Source: Cycas panzhihuaensis
Lineage: Eukaryota; Cycadophyta
DNA length: 64,000 bases
Direction: 5' to 3'
Assembly: GCA_023213395.1 (NCBI GenBank)
Contig: CM041465.1
Span: 103,113,741 to 103,177,740 of the forward strand
In this document: positions 33,821-44,348 of the stretch, one piece after another
How the letters are laid out: the number at the start of each line of letters is the position of its first letter
How positions within the stretch are numbered: position 1 is the first letter of the stretch
The notes under the pieces: generated by a model
Seen by the model: only the letters and a program-made list of their open reading frames with translations
The model's database searches: none
What the model was told of the DNA's origin: nothing
Made by a program: the position numbers and the translations under genes

Positions 33821-34036
33821 TCTTTATTATAGTTATAGGCTCTAATTCATGTTAAAAAATAAGTTTATCAATTAAGTTGCTACTAAATGTATTGCAATTT
33901 GTGTGCTCTTCATGTAAAAAACTAAGTTTTCTTTATTATAGTTATAGGCTCTAATTCATGTTAAAAAATAAGTTTATCAATTAAGTTGCTACTAAATGTA
34001 TTGCAATGTGTGCTCTTCATGTAAAAGATTAGGTCA
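33821..34036. repeat. 109-bp tandem duplication
   Basis: The block starting TCTTTATTATAGTTATAGGC at 33821 is repeated from 33930. The copies are nearly identical, apart from a 2-base deletion and a few changes near the 3' end. A third partial copy (TTGCTACTAAATGTATT) is at 34124-34140, after a poly-A run. Confidence 0.88.
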
Positions 34037-34256
34037 ATAGATCTACTTGATATTTAGGCTCTTTAGCCTCTTGTATTGTATTGACTTTAATTTAATGACA
34101 TATATTTTACCTTAAAAAAAAAAAATTGCTACTAAATGTATTACAAATGTATAGTGATCTTGATTTTTGGGTTTATAAACCTTTACTATTACCAAGTTAC
34201 TCATTTAACAAATTATTAGACCCTAGACCTTTGTTTTTTTGTTTTTGTATTTTTGT

Positions 34257-34276
34257 TATATATATATATATATATA
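34257..34276. repeat. Simple repeat (TA)10
   Basis: Ten uninterrupted TA units follow a T-rich stretch. Confidence 0.9.
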
Positions 34277-35661
34277 AAGGTAAAAATAGATACCATTAAA
34301 TCAGAAAACCAAATGTAAAACAATTGGATGAAGTGCCCATTGAGTAATGAAGATCTACTCATCCACTCTTTTACATGCAACACACTAAAAATAATAATAT
34401 TTCGGAGAGGAGTAAAACAAGAGTTGTGGGACAATCAATCATAAGAGAATATCCTTCTTTATGTGGTGAAAGGTGTGGTTGAAGGGCATTATTTTTTCGA
34501 TTTTTGTTATATAATTAACTTATAAGGAAAAGAAGTGTGAAATCATGTTATATGGCATCATAATGTACTTTGATGTAATTATTTACAATGAAAAAATAAT
34601 GAGATCAATGAAACTTTGTTAGATTGAATGACACACACTCAACTATGGAAAGACACCATAATTGATTGTAATGGCTACATCCTTACCAACAAATGATGGT
34701 AAGATTGAACACTATAACTTGCAAGTGCAATGTGAGAAATGAGCATTAATTAAGTGAGCTGCCATGTAAGGTTATTAATGTGATTGGTGACTCATGTCTT
34801 CAAATCCCAAATACTACTTTGTAGTTGAATATGTAGCTCACTCATAGAGCTCCAAATGTCACACTTTTATCCAATATATCACTCAAGCTTTAGCGATTTA
34901 AAATGTTGATCTCTAATACATGTGACTTATCCCTAAATAATCAAGAATGTTACTATAGTCAAATCCTCATAGCCCAAATTATATAAAACAACTCTCTTGG
35001 GTTAAGGCACAACCCTAAGCTTGCTCCTAGAGAATGCATTATTATCAAACACCTGTATTTTCACTCAATATCATCGATGTTGATGGACCTCACACGCTAT
35101 AGAAAGATTGTAAATGGTTTGATGGATTCGCTTCCCTTCCCCGAACCACAGAAAAGAAAAGAGATTCTCCCACGTGAAGCACCGGAGATTTTAGGGTCAA
35201 CCATGGCTTTGAGAGCACCATGGGGTGGATGGCCCCATGAATCCTCTTTGTAAGAAACCCCATTTGCCGTCCATGGATTATCTCATTAACAAAAGAATTA
35301 ATATAATTTTGACAACAGTAAACATTGACGGAAACTGGTCCGAAGACAATTTGTCCAGAAGCACCAAACTCTTTTTCCATTAATCACATGAGCCCTAAAT
35401 CAGCGGTAATTACAATTATTAAAAACACTTTCTCCTGCGATAACTTCTCGTTCCCCAGCCACACGTCGTCAAAACCGACGGTCACATGGAAAGGCAAGAA
35501 GAAACCGTGTTGTTGACTTCTAAACGGGAACTTGCAGAGCCGGATCTTTGCTCTGTTTGCAGAGCTCTGGTTGACCTGCGCTCGCGGGGAACCAGCTTGA
35601 CCGGAGATTGCAGGCGCTAAGAAGACGAAACAATACAAAAGTATACGGCGCCAAATCGATC

Positions 35662-35685
35662 TCACCGCTGCTGAATGGCGTCCGC
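35662..35685 (-). other. Candidate second exon of the host gene (short)
   Basis: A pyrimidine-rich stretch ending TTGACTTGTTCAG precedes GCGGACGCC. Spliced from the donor at 35811/35812 in phase 0, it adds ADAIQQR and a TGA stop. The proposed intron would be ~126 bases, a normal plant size. Confidence 0.35.
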
Positions 35686-35791
35686 CTGAACAAGTCAACC
35701 AAAACCAATAGCACGGCTTATAAACAGATCGAATTTGGATCATCTCCCTCTATGATATATCAACATAAATCCCCGAAATGTATTAATTGAA

Positions 35792-35797
35792 TTTATT
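35792..35797 (-). terminator. Possible poly-A signal of the host gene
   Basis: On the minus strand AATAAA overlaps the last base region of the TAA stop codon. If the gene is intronless, this would be a very early polyadenylation signal. If the intron exists, it is simply intronic AT-rich sequence. Confidence 0.35.
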
Positions 35798-36330
35798 TAA
35801 TCTTCCTTTACCTGAAGAGATGGAGGAAAAATATTGAGCTTGGGAGACCTCGGAGGAAATTCAGGCAAACGATTACCCTGGTGATCGTAGATGATCACTC
35901 CGGAGAAATCAGGAGGTTGGCAGCGTTCGCCCATCAAAATGGTTCTCTGCCAGAGGAAGTCGCCGTCTTCCATAACCGCCCGATCGTAGGCCTTCAGTTC
36001 CTCGTCTTCGCTTCTGCCCCATTTCTTGGTAACCAGTAATTTCTTGCTGCTGATGCTGTTGATGAGGGCGCGGGGAGACTTGGGCGCAAATTTGAAATTA
36101 CACTGAAAATCACTGCCGCCGCTCCTGCGGGACGAATCCGCGGTCCATTCTTTGCTGCTGCTGCGGTTTGTCACTTCTTTACGACGACGGCGCGTAGCGC
36201 AGAGAGCGGTTACCACCGTCGCCACGGCGAGAACGCATGCGACCACCATCAGGAAACCGCCCGTGCCCGCTACCCGCTTCGTTGCCGCCGTTTCTCCCAG
36301 CGCTGCGAATCGAGCCCATGACCTCGCCAT
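35797..36330 (-). CDS. Small plant membrane-anchored protein, function unknown
   Basis: This 177-residue frame is the only apparently intact host gene. Residues ~22-45 (GFLMVVACVLAVATVVTAL) form one strong membrane segment, followed by a basic RRRRK stop-transfer patch. The middle is serine-rich and polar. Residues ~126-162 hold the best motif, LWQRTILMGERCQPPDF then SGVIIYD and PPRSP, which I recall from a plant-specific family of uncharacterised proteins. The topology suggests an N-terminal anchor with the conserved tail in the cytosol, which is inference. The ATG at 36330 follows a TATA box by ~135 bases. Near the end the coding strand reads CAG-GTAAAG, a good splice donor, so the last four residues (VKED) may be intron; a spliced form could end ADAIQQR using an acceptor at 35686. 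GC content is well above that of the surrounding DNA. Confidence 0.8.
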   Translation of the reverse strand: MARSWARFAALGETAATKRVAGTGGFLMVVACVLAVATVVTALCATRRRRKEVTNRSSSKEWTADSSRRSGGSDFQCNFKFAPKSPRALINSISSKKLLVTKKWGRSEDEELKAYDRAVMEDGDFLWQRTILMGERCQPPDFSGVIIYDHQGNRLPEFPPRSPKLNIFPPSLQVKED

Positions 36331-36465
36331 TAACGGAAATCCGGGCGGAAGATACGAGCAATACTGACCGAACGGAAAAGAAAAGCCGAAGCCTGCGGAG
36401 GTTCGAGAAGAAGAAAATCGTCTGGAGTCGGAAAGAATATGGAAAGAAACCTTTCTGTCGTTGTG

Positions 36466-36473
36466 TATATATA
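36466..36473 (-). promoter_or_regulatory. TATA box of the host gene
   Basis: The minus strand reads CCTATATATACAC, a near-ideal plant TATA box, 136 bases upstream of the ATG. It predicts transcription start about 30 bases downstream (near 36435-36440) and a 5' untranslated region of ~100 bases. Confidence 0.8.
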
Positions 36474-36849
36474 GGCATGCGCACCTTGGTCGGTATTTAT
36501 GAAGCGTTTACCGTCAGACTGCCAATTTCGCACCAAATCTGATCAGACGAGCCTCTTTGGCGGAAGCGCAGACGTCCTATCTGCGAAATTAGTTGGGAAT
36601 GACCGACCAGGCACCGTTGACGTTATCCTTATCGTCGTAAATGGCCTTTAAGACAGGATTAATTTATCCACAAACCCTCGTAAAACGCCAACTCCGCCCG
36701 TAATTGTATGTATAAACGACGCGACCATGGTTTCGAATTGCTTATTTCGTAATAAATATTTGTTTATCGTTCCATTCCGACCTTCATAGTTTTCCCCGTC
36801 ACGCCCCAACGCGCATGCATCATACGTGTATGTGCGCTCGCAAGCAGTG

Positions 36850-36889
36850 GGCCAGGGGGATTCGAACACTTCACCGAAGTGCCCTGGCC
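36850..36889 (-). other. Compound hairpin with tRNA T-arm-like sequence
   Basis: An 8-bp perfect outer stem (GGCCAGGG 36850-36857, CCCTGGCC 36882-36889) encloses a 9-base bulge and a 6-bp inner stem (CACTTC/GAAGTG, loop ACC). The bulge region read on the minus strand gives GTTCGAATCC, like a Pol III B box. No A box or cloverleaf was found. It could be a SINE remnant or a promoter-proximal structure about 520 bases upstream of the host ATG. Confidence 0.5.
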
Positions 36890-38101
36890 AATCCACCCAG
36901 ACGTTCACTATTTCGTAAGTTTTGTCTTTTACGGATGCATGGTCTCATACTTTCTTTTTTCAAAAAAAAGAAAAGGAAAATAAAAACTTTTGGTTTATCT
37001 AGTTGGATGGTCGGAATTGAAGACGGCCTTGCTTTTAGAATTTCAATGCAATTCATATTTATGCCCTTTGGCTATGCGTTGAAGTGGTTGAGGATGAAAT
37101 CTTCTAGGAGAGCATAACCATTGAGAAAAGTGATGATGTGGTTTGCATGGATACGCAACAACGATAGTGGACCTATCTTTTTTATCCTTCACTCCACTAG
37201 CTTGTGACTTTTAAGGTAGTTCAGTGGCTCTCCTATGCGGATCCTTGGAGAAGTTTACCATTGCAAGATTGTGACTATGTGCGCACGAGTTGTGCGTTGA
37301 ATGTACTGAGTGGTTTATGTTGTGGTAATCTTTGTATGACACGTTTGATATAGGAGGATAACAAAGATATACATCACTACATTCTAGTGGAGGGCCTCAA
37401 ATATCAAAATGTTTGGTTCACCAGCTTAAGTGATTGGTTATGCATTTATTTAGCCAATTTTGATGTGTCATGTTGCACCATTTAGTGCAGAAAACGTCAA
37501 TAATGCTCTCAACTCGTATAAAGTGGACAAGAAGGGGACTTCCAAAACATATTGATGTGACATTGTTTCAATAAGGGTGATCCTGACATAAATGGTAATT
37601 ATACTTTCATAACTTCAAATGCCTTATACACTAATATAAATACATGCATTAATAAATAACACTTAATCATCAATTTATATCTATGTACATGTATTTGTAT
37701 TATGAATATTAGGGAAAAAAAGATGATAAGAGTCTTTAAAATGACTAATTCAAAAACATACTATCATATCTTATTAAAAGATTTTAGTCAACTAAGTAAA
37801 TTAATGCATTTGTGAATATATTAAATTGTTTATCAAAGCATTGCTAGTGTTAACTAAAGTAGTGACCCTATAACAATCTTTATTTATGAAGGAGGGGCTT
37901 TGAAACCTTCAAACAAGGAAACACACACACACTCACACACACACACATAGAAGCAAAAATGTATGTGTAGGTTATTTACCAACATTAGAAGGAAAAGTTG
38001 ATCAATAAGATAGAGGATATGAAATCCCATTTTATCTTCAAAATCCTTATCATTAGGAAAAAATCAGGGGAATTATTTGCCTTTAGTTAGATAGTGCACC
38101 C

Positions 38102-38136
<35 letters not shown>

Positions 38137-38740
38137 AGTACGTGCTTGCGGTAATTACCACATTGATATTGTCTCAATATATTCAATATTATTTATCATT
38201 AGTTTAAATTGATCCAATTCATCTCTTATTTAATTTAAATGTCTGCCTTTTTTCTTCATTGTTTATGTTCAATATGTTTCCCAAGTCCTACAAAATTTTC
38301 AAAATAAGAACTCATTTATGAGTTCTCATATTTTTTGAAAACTATGCACATCTCTCTCTAATTAGATGTGAAGGTTAAAACTAATGACTTAAGGCAAGAG
38401 GCTAAACCTAATGATTTGGGGTTCTTAGGTGGATAGATTATCCCACATATATATAAACACACACACGCACCCATTGGTGTTGGATGTAACCAAGTAATCC
38501 CCTCATGAAATTCAAATTTTTCCCAACTTGATCATTTGCTATTTAAATGGGAAGTAGGCATCGTGTGCTTATTATGCTTATAATAGCAAACATATGAGTT
38601 TAATTACTATATTCTGCATTTAATTGCTTAGTATTAAATGATTGGAAATTGCATTTTCTGTAACCATCCATTAAGACTTCTATAATGAGAAATAAAAGTC
38701 ATTAAAATTCATAACAAAGTTCTAAACAACAAAGGAAGAG
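36890..38740. other. Intergenic DNA with CA microsatellites
   Basis: There is no convincing gene. CA-rich repeats occur at 37921-37950 (imperfect) and 38103-38133 (perfect). The latter ends in a small hairpin, CGCAAG-TACGTG-CTTGCG. Confidence 0.6.
38103..38133. repeat. Simple repeat (CA)15
   Basis: About fifteen perfect CA units, likely polymorphic in length. A similar but interrupted tract lies at 37921-37950. Confidence 0.9.
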
Positions 38741-38983
38741 TAGAGTCTTGCACATCTGTCTTACACCATATTACTCATCATTAAGCATTATATGGTGCGA
38801 TTTTAACCTTAAAAGACTCTTATGATGATTGGTCAAGACAAACACATAGCAAAAAAAGTCCAACTCTAACACATTTGCCTTACACCATATTATTCTTCTT
38901 TAAACATTACATGGTGCAATTTTTACTTCAAAAGTCTCTTGTGGTGATTGGGTGAGTCTAACAAAAACAACAGGATAGCAAAA
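38741..38983. repeat. Diverged ~122-bp tandem duplication
   Basis: Two adjacent blocks share CTTACACCATATTA, then ATTA(T/C)ATGGTGC, AAAAG(A/T)CTCTT and GATTGG in the same order (from ~38741 and ~38862). Each block also contains an inverted pair CACCATAT...ATATGGTG or its decayed form. The copies differ at many sites, so the duplication is old. Confidence 0.7.
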
Positions 38984-39131
38984 GAAGTAGACTCTATTTG
39001 GCCCCATGCCTTTTGGGAACTTTTAGACATATCTTAAAGCGTGTTTCCATGCACTGAACAGGGACTTACGACCAAAACAACTTGTTGGCGTGACCCAATT
39101 TTTAGAGTCTATTAGCCGTCATTGAGTACTC

Positions 39132-39270
39132 TAGTCAACAAAGTTGAAGCCATCCAAATAATGTCATGGGTTTGTTACCTAACAACCATGGAGTAATAGT
39201 CAACAAAGTTGAAGCCATCCAAATAATGTCATGGGTTTGTTACCTAACAACCCTGAAATTACTCCATGGA
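39132..39270. repeat. Exact 56-bp direct duplication with flanking inverted repeat
   Basis: The 56 bases starting TAGTCAACAAAGTTGAAGCC occur at 39132-39187 and 39197-39252 without mismatch, separated by ATGGAGTAA. A 12-bp perfect inverted repeat, CCATGGAGTAAT (39186-39197) and ATTACTCCATGG (39259-39270), brackets the second copy. Confidence 0.9.
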
Positions 39271-39359
39271 CCTATTGCTACATTCCTTAAGAAAATAGAA
39301 GTCAAAGCAAATGTTGTAAGAGCATTCCTCGACGAATACCATTTAAAATTCACCTCTTC

Positions 39360-40110
39360 GCTAGAAGAGTAAACCAGGTGGGTTGGCAGAATGCTGAGCT
39401 GTCCGACCGGGGAGGACCTCACAAAAAAGGGGCCAATTCTGTAATGTTTTGAAACCCCCCAGCGCTTAACTTAGCGGTTAAGTGTAACCGTGGTAATTAG
39501 CAGTGGTTGGTGCCGCCCGACAGATTGCTTGGGTGACGCTCAAAATATCCAGAAATCTGCCATCAAAGCAACCAACGTGCTGACTGATTTGCGGGGCCCA
39601 CGACAGTCGGCATTAAATTCGCTTAAAGAGCGCCAGAAGGCAGACGTCCACGTGTACCATTTCCGTTAACGAGACGCCGTCAGGTTTCAGTGATATGTGG
39701 CCATGTCATTAATTGGCCATCATGGTGCGCCTGGATGGTCGTGGTAAGGGGCACAATCTGTCGATGACGTGGTCCATCATACTCGACCCCTATTTCCCAA
39801 CGACAGTAGGGTTCCCCGTCCAGCTGGCAGGAAAAGTGTCGTGGACCCAAGTCCACGCTTTTTTAAAATTAAAATTTATGAGGATTATATTGCGTGTCGG
39901 GTACCCACAGGAGCCGCACAGAAGCCTTTAATGCGCCCAAATCGACGGCTGCAGTTTTCCCAAGGTCCTGGGGAATGCTGCAGTGGGCGCATGTGACTGT
40001 GCGGCGTTTGTGCTCCGCCCTAAACGCATTTAAAATGCACTTTTATTTGCGCCGAGTCCTCCCCTAGGGGCACTTCGGCCGGGAGTCCTCACTACGGTCT
40101 TTCAATTATT
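39360..40110. other. Unexplained GC-rich island with promoter-like motifs
   Basis: About 750 bases of GC-rich, little-decayed sequence lie in AT-rich DNA. It holds GACGTC abutting CACGTG (39643-39654), TGACGTGG (39765-39772), and a 7-bp hairpin CGTGGAC-CCAA-GTCCACG (39840-39857) followed by a T run. The short open frames (39713-39996) show no family resemblance. It could be a promoter that has lost its gene, a captured gene fragment or a GC-rich repeat. Confidence 0.55.
39649..39654. promoter_or_regulatory. G-box CACGTG
   Basis: The palindromic G-box is directly adjacent to a GACGTC C-box-type palindrome. Plant bZIP and bHLH factors bind these cores. Whether it acts here is unknown, since no gene is visible beside it. 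Confidence 0.4.
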
Positions 40111-41451
40111 CTCGTAAAATATGATAATGAAGAAAAAAAAAGTAGAAGGTTTACCGGTATGTTTTATACACACACATAAAATTTGTCCAACAAAATTTTT
40201 AATTGTTCAATTGTATTGTCACATCTGCCTTATGTGATAAATGGTAGACTTGTTAGCGATAGAGTTCATGGATACCGATCTCGGTAGGTAGACTTCAAAG
40301 TGTCACTAGTTTTAATTGTATGTATTGGATTGATCACATATTTATCCTTTTATTGTGTTCATAGTTAATATACATTTCTTTTCTAGTGAGAATATGTTTT
40401 CCATCTTTCTAGCAAAAGAATTTGCATTTACAATTATTAAACACATGACCAATCATCCACCAATCTATGCCATTGATTTGCTTTTAAAATATGGGATGTA
40501 TATTTATAAATATACTTGTTATTAGACAAAGAAAAGATTTTCGTCCGAAGAAATCTATATTGAATGTGAATTGAATAAAAAGATTAACAAGTTTATAATT
40601 TGCTGTAATTGATCCCTTTCAAATGGAAATCTTTAGGTTGGACATATTTACATGTTCCTCTATTTCAAAGACATATAAGGGGTCCTTTCAAGGAATTAAA
40701 GGCAATAATTGTCTAAGCTATGTAAAAATCATCTTGAACATTGACAATGATAATTCTTAGAATTAGGAATTAGAAGAGCTCTACCACTTGGCAAATTATT
40801 CAATAAAACCATAAAGAGCACAAGTATCTCCAAAGTAAAAATATATATGTTAAGAGAATAAAAGATAGGTAGCCATATTTTGTGAATAAAGATATAAATT
40901 GGTCATTCTAGGATTGATTCACTATTGATCATAGAATGACCAATCAATCATTATAACCCAAACTAGCATTGTAGCATGAATTTATTATATAAGATGTTTA
41001 GAATATAATAGTAAGATGTCATTTGGGATTAGTTAAAGCTAAGGTCTAATTATATAAGGATCTATTAATTAAGATGGAATCATTATATATGCATGCCTAT
41101 TCCTTTACCTATAAGCTATTATTAAATCAATCCATCTCTTAACTTAAGACTTTCAAAGGAAATGCATACACTAGTCCATTATTTTAAAGGTTCCCCATTT
41201 CTCTAAAAAAGTATATATGTGCTACCAACTCCCCATCCACAACAATCTTATGAAATAGTTGAGCAATGAAAATACAAAATGATACTATTAAGCAAACATA
41301 CTCATATCACAAACATTGCATATGAATTAAGGCAAACTTCTTCTATTATAAGAGAGGGAACCACATCCATCCTTAAAGGACTAGATGCAAGCCCAAAATA
41401 CAACCATCTAGGAGACTTCAAAGCCTTGACTAAATGAAGTATAAAATCAAA

Positions 41452-41470
41452 GAGAGAGAGAGAGAGAGAA
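41452..41470. repeat. Simple repeat (AG)n
   Basis: About nine to ten AG units in a row. Confidence 0.88.
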
Positions 41471-44209
41471 AGTAATAAATGACCTAAATATGTGTGCACA
41501 CACATATATACTAATGCATATAAATATCTTTTTTATACTCTTTCTCTTAATAGTTATCCAATTAACTATTAATTGACTCAACTAATAATTTGTTTATAAT
41601 GACAAGAAATACATTATAAACTTAGATCACAATTGTCATTTTGTTGAATGCGATTGCCATGCCATTGATCATGATTACCATATTGTTGATCATGATCATC
41701 TAGTCCTCTATTGTGGTCATTCTTCTTCTAGTCTATCTTCAACCTTGGTTATAGCCTCTAAAATTGTTTTAAAATCTAATACAAACTTACTAGCACACAT
41801 CTCTCTTAGCATGAAACCATTGAGTACCCTTACTTGACGAGATTGATTAAAAACTTTTAAGATTCAATGACCCATTTGGCTGCCTTCTTCCCCCCCACCT
41901 CTAAAATTTTGAATTAATAAGCTACAAATAATATGACCTTGTCATTTGGGTGAAAATAATGATGTCAATGCATCACTATAAATTGTTTATACCCTTTGAT
42001 AATATACTTTCCCCCCCTAATTATCAAATATTTTTTTACCCCAATCATTAGGTAGTATACTCTCTTTGGTGAACTACACATGGTTGCTCACTAATTTCAA
42101 CAGTAGTCAATAATAGAAATACTTGATTAGTACCAAATATCAAAAGATGAAAACAAAAGAATACCAATAATCACTCTAGATTACATTAAAAAGAAAAAGT
42201 GCTCACATGATAGTAGATGTGACAATGCATAAATAAATAAAATAATATAATTTATGGTAACTTCACAATGAAATTGAATAGTAATAAATAATAAAGCTTA
42301 TCTCTATTACAAAGCTTTTACAAGAGTCTTCTACCAAAGCTTGTGCTTTTCAAGGTAGGGAAGTCTCCCAAAATAAAACCTTATCTCAAAAGAGCTATGA
42401 AAATAAATAAGATCAAAAAGCCTAATCTTACAAATGATCTAAATACTTCTTATATAAGTCAAACATATAATTTTTGCTGAAAATCTTGCGATATTTTAGG
42501 CTAAGGTCAACCCTAAAGTCAACCTTTAATAATCTATATTTAGGACTCCATATATTAAACTATCATAACTTCTTCATACAACATTTGTTTGAGGCCCAAT
42601 ATTACTTATTTAGAAGCCAATGAGAAACTCTACATGATGATTAGTGTTTCGTAACTTATTTCTTTAATTTTAGTATCATAATTATAAAATACATAATGGT
42701 TCTCCATTTTGAAAGGTGCCCTACTCTATTTGAAGGGATTGACATGCAACAATTATCTACCTCTTTCAATATGCTTTGCCCTTAAAACATGGGTATAGGT
42801 GGATGATGCTTCCACCATGATTCACCTCATATATTTAAAAGTTAGCCCCACTTGGTCAATTTAGTCATAGATTGGTCATCCATGACGTGTAATAATTCCT
42901 CTCTTCTTAACATGCTTCACCCTCAAAAGTATTTTCAAATTTGAGCTTTAATAAATTCTATAAATCATCTCTTAATATTAGTACTTGTTTGTATCCCTGT
43001 TCTAATGATTTAAAAGTACTTATTGTTGCTTCTTTTATTGAAGTCGTTACACCTTATAGTTTAATTTCCACGTGATGTCTTGTTAGGGAAATATACTTAT
43101 CCCTTAGAACTTATTTCTCTAATTGAGTAACCCTCCTCATGGAATGTCCAACATCATTCTTTAAGTCTTTCCTTTAGATACTAGAGCTCTATTGGTATTA
43201 AAATAGCATATATTGCATTTAGTAGATCTCGAGACTTGTCTATTGTGGGCTCGCTTTACTGGAAGCCTTGTATCCTACTTCCATATTACATTTGTAGGAG
43301 TCATTCCTTAAGAAATGGAGACAACTAAGACGGGAGAGGATGTTTTTAGTATAAGGATAGGGATCTTATATATACAGGTGGTTTGTTATGTACCTATAAA
43401 TGTACTTTGAGTTAGCTTCATTGAATTAGTTAATGGGTTCTTATAAATGCATAGTGGGATAGAGACAATAATTATTATGTTATTGTTAGAATCTTTTTTT
43501 TTTCTTCTCGATTTGTAACTCCAAATCTCAATTCCTAGGCTTATGCAATCACTTGGGCTTGTCCCACTAATATCAAAGTAACTTTTGATCCCCCTCATAC
43601 TCTAAATGTATCATCAATAAATCTTGTAATCTTTTAGGTTACATCCATTACCTTAGAACTTCCAGAAATGTATGAATGTTTTGTGGAATCTTCAACTCTT
43701 GCATGCTCTCTCCATCTTTTGTATGTTCCATTTCCATTACCTTAAGTCATGCATTCTTCATCTAGGAATCATGGAGACCAAGGCTCATTCCAATGGGACT
43801 CCATTGCCTCACTCTCTAGTTGCCTACCACCTTCCAATTGTGATTTAGAGTAACATGATAAACATACTCTATTATCACCATTGTATGCTTTAAAACATAA
43901 ATCCCCAAAGTGATTTGAACCTCCATGATGTGCTAAATATATGCTTTGGGTTTGAAATGCATAGATTAAATACTAATTTATAAACCCCAAAAGTGGTTTG
44001 GCTATTCAAACCTCCTCCACACTTCAAAATTTACTAGTTGACCATTCTTCCTTATAGTGCTAGCTGATAACCATGCCTCTCATAGCACACCCTCAAAGAA
44101 CATCTTCTATACCATAAGCATGGTGTTTTCATACTATTGTCCCTTAGCAAGGTGATTTTTTCCATCTATATGCCCTTGGCCCTAGCGTTAAATTTCTCCA
44201 ACTATAGTC

Positions 44210-44348
44210 TATAGCATCCTTTTATAGTATCTAGAGTCACCTATATCTTTACCCATTATACATCTCTTCCCTTTGTACCTACAATGTCCTTTGATAGTAT
44301 TTGAAGTTGCCTATGTCTATCCTCATCACACAATTTTGCCCTTTTGCC
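44210..44348. repeat. Diverged ~70-bp tandem repeat
   Basis: Blocks starting TATAGCATCCTTTTATAGTA (44210) and TACAATGTCCTTTGATAGTA (44280) align over their length. A third copy begins at 44349 (TATAGCATCTTT). Confidence 0.7.

Larger units (their letters stand above)
27572..35080. other. AT-rich region without recognised genes
   Basis: About 7.5 kb with only short open frames and no domain I recognise on either strand. The longest frame (30083-30427, plus, 114 codons) has ordinary AT-rich composition, no signal peptide and no known motif, and is probably chance. Small repeats occur: ATT repeats near 28267-28299, overlapping palindromes at 29544-29566, a 109-bp duplication at 33821-34036 and a TA repeat at 34257-34276. 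Confidence 0.6.

Noticed and set aside
35384-35743. 119-codon minus-strand frame downstream of the host gene
   Set aside because: It shows no known motif and overlaps the likely intron, second exon and 3' region of the host gene. It is best seen as chance in GC-richer DNA.
36179-36542. Open frames on both strands overlapping the host gene start
   Set aside because: These are shadows of the host coding frame and its 5' region. The arginine-rich composition comes from reading the CpG-rich start in other frames.
36858-36867. Possible tRNA gene (B box on the minus strand)
   Set aside because: There is no A box, no acceptor stem at the right distance and no anticodon arm. It is kept only as a SINE-like or structural observation.
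37921-38133. CRISPR-like or satellite array
   Set aside because: These are plain CA microsatellites. There are no regularly spaced repeats with unique spacers anywhere in the window.
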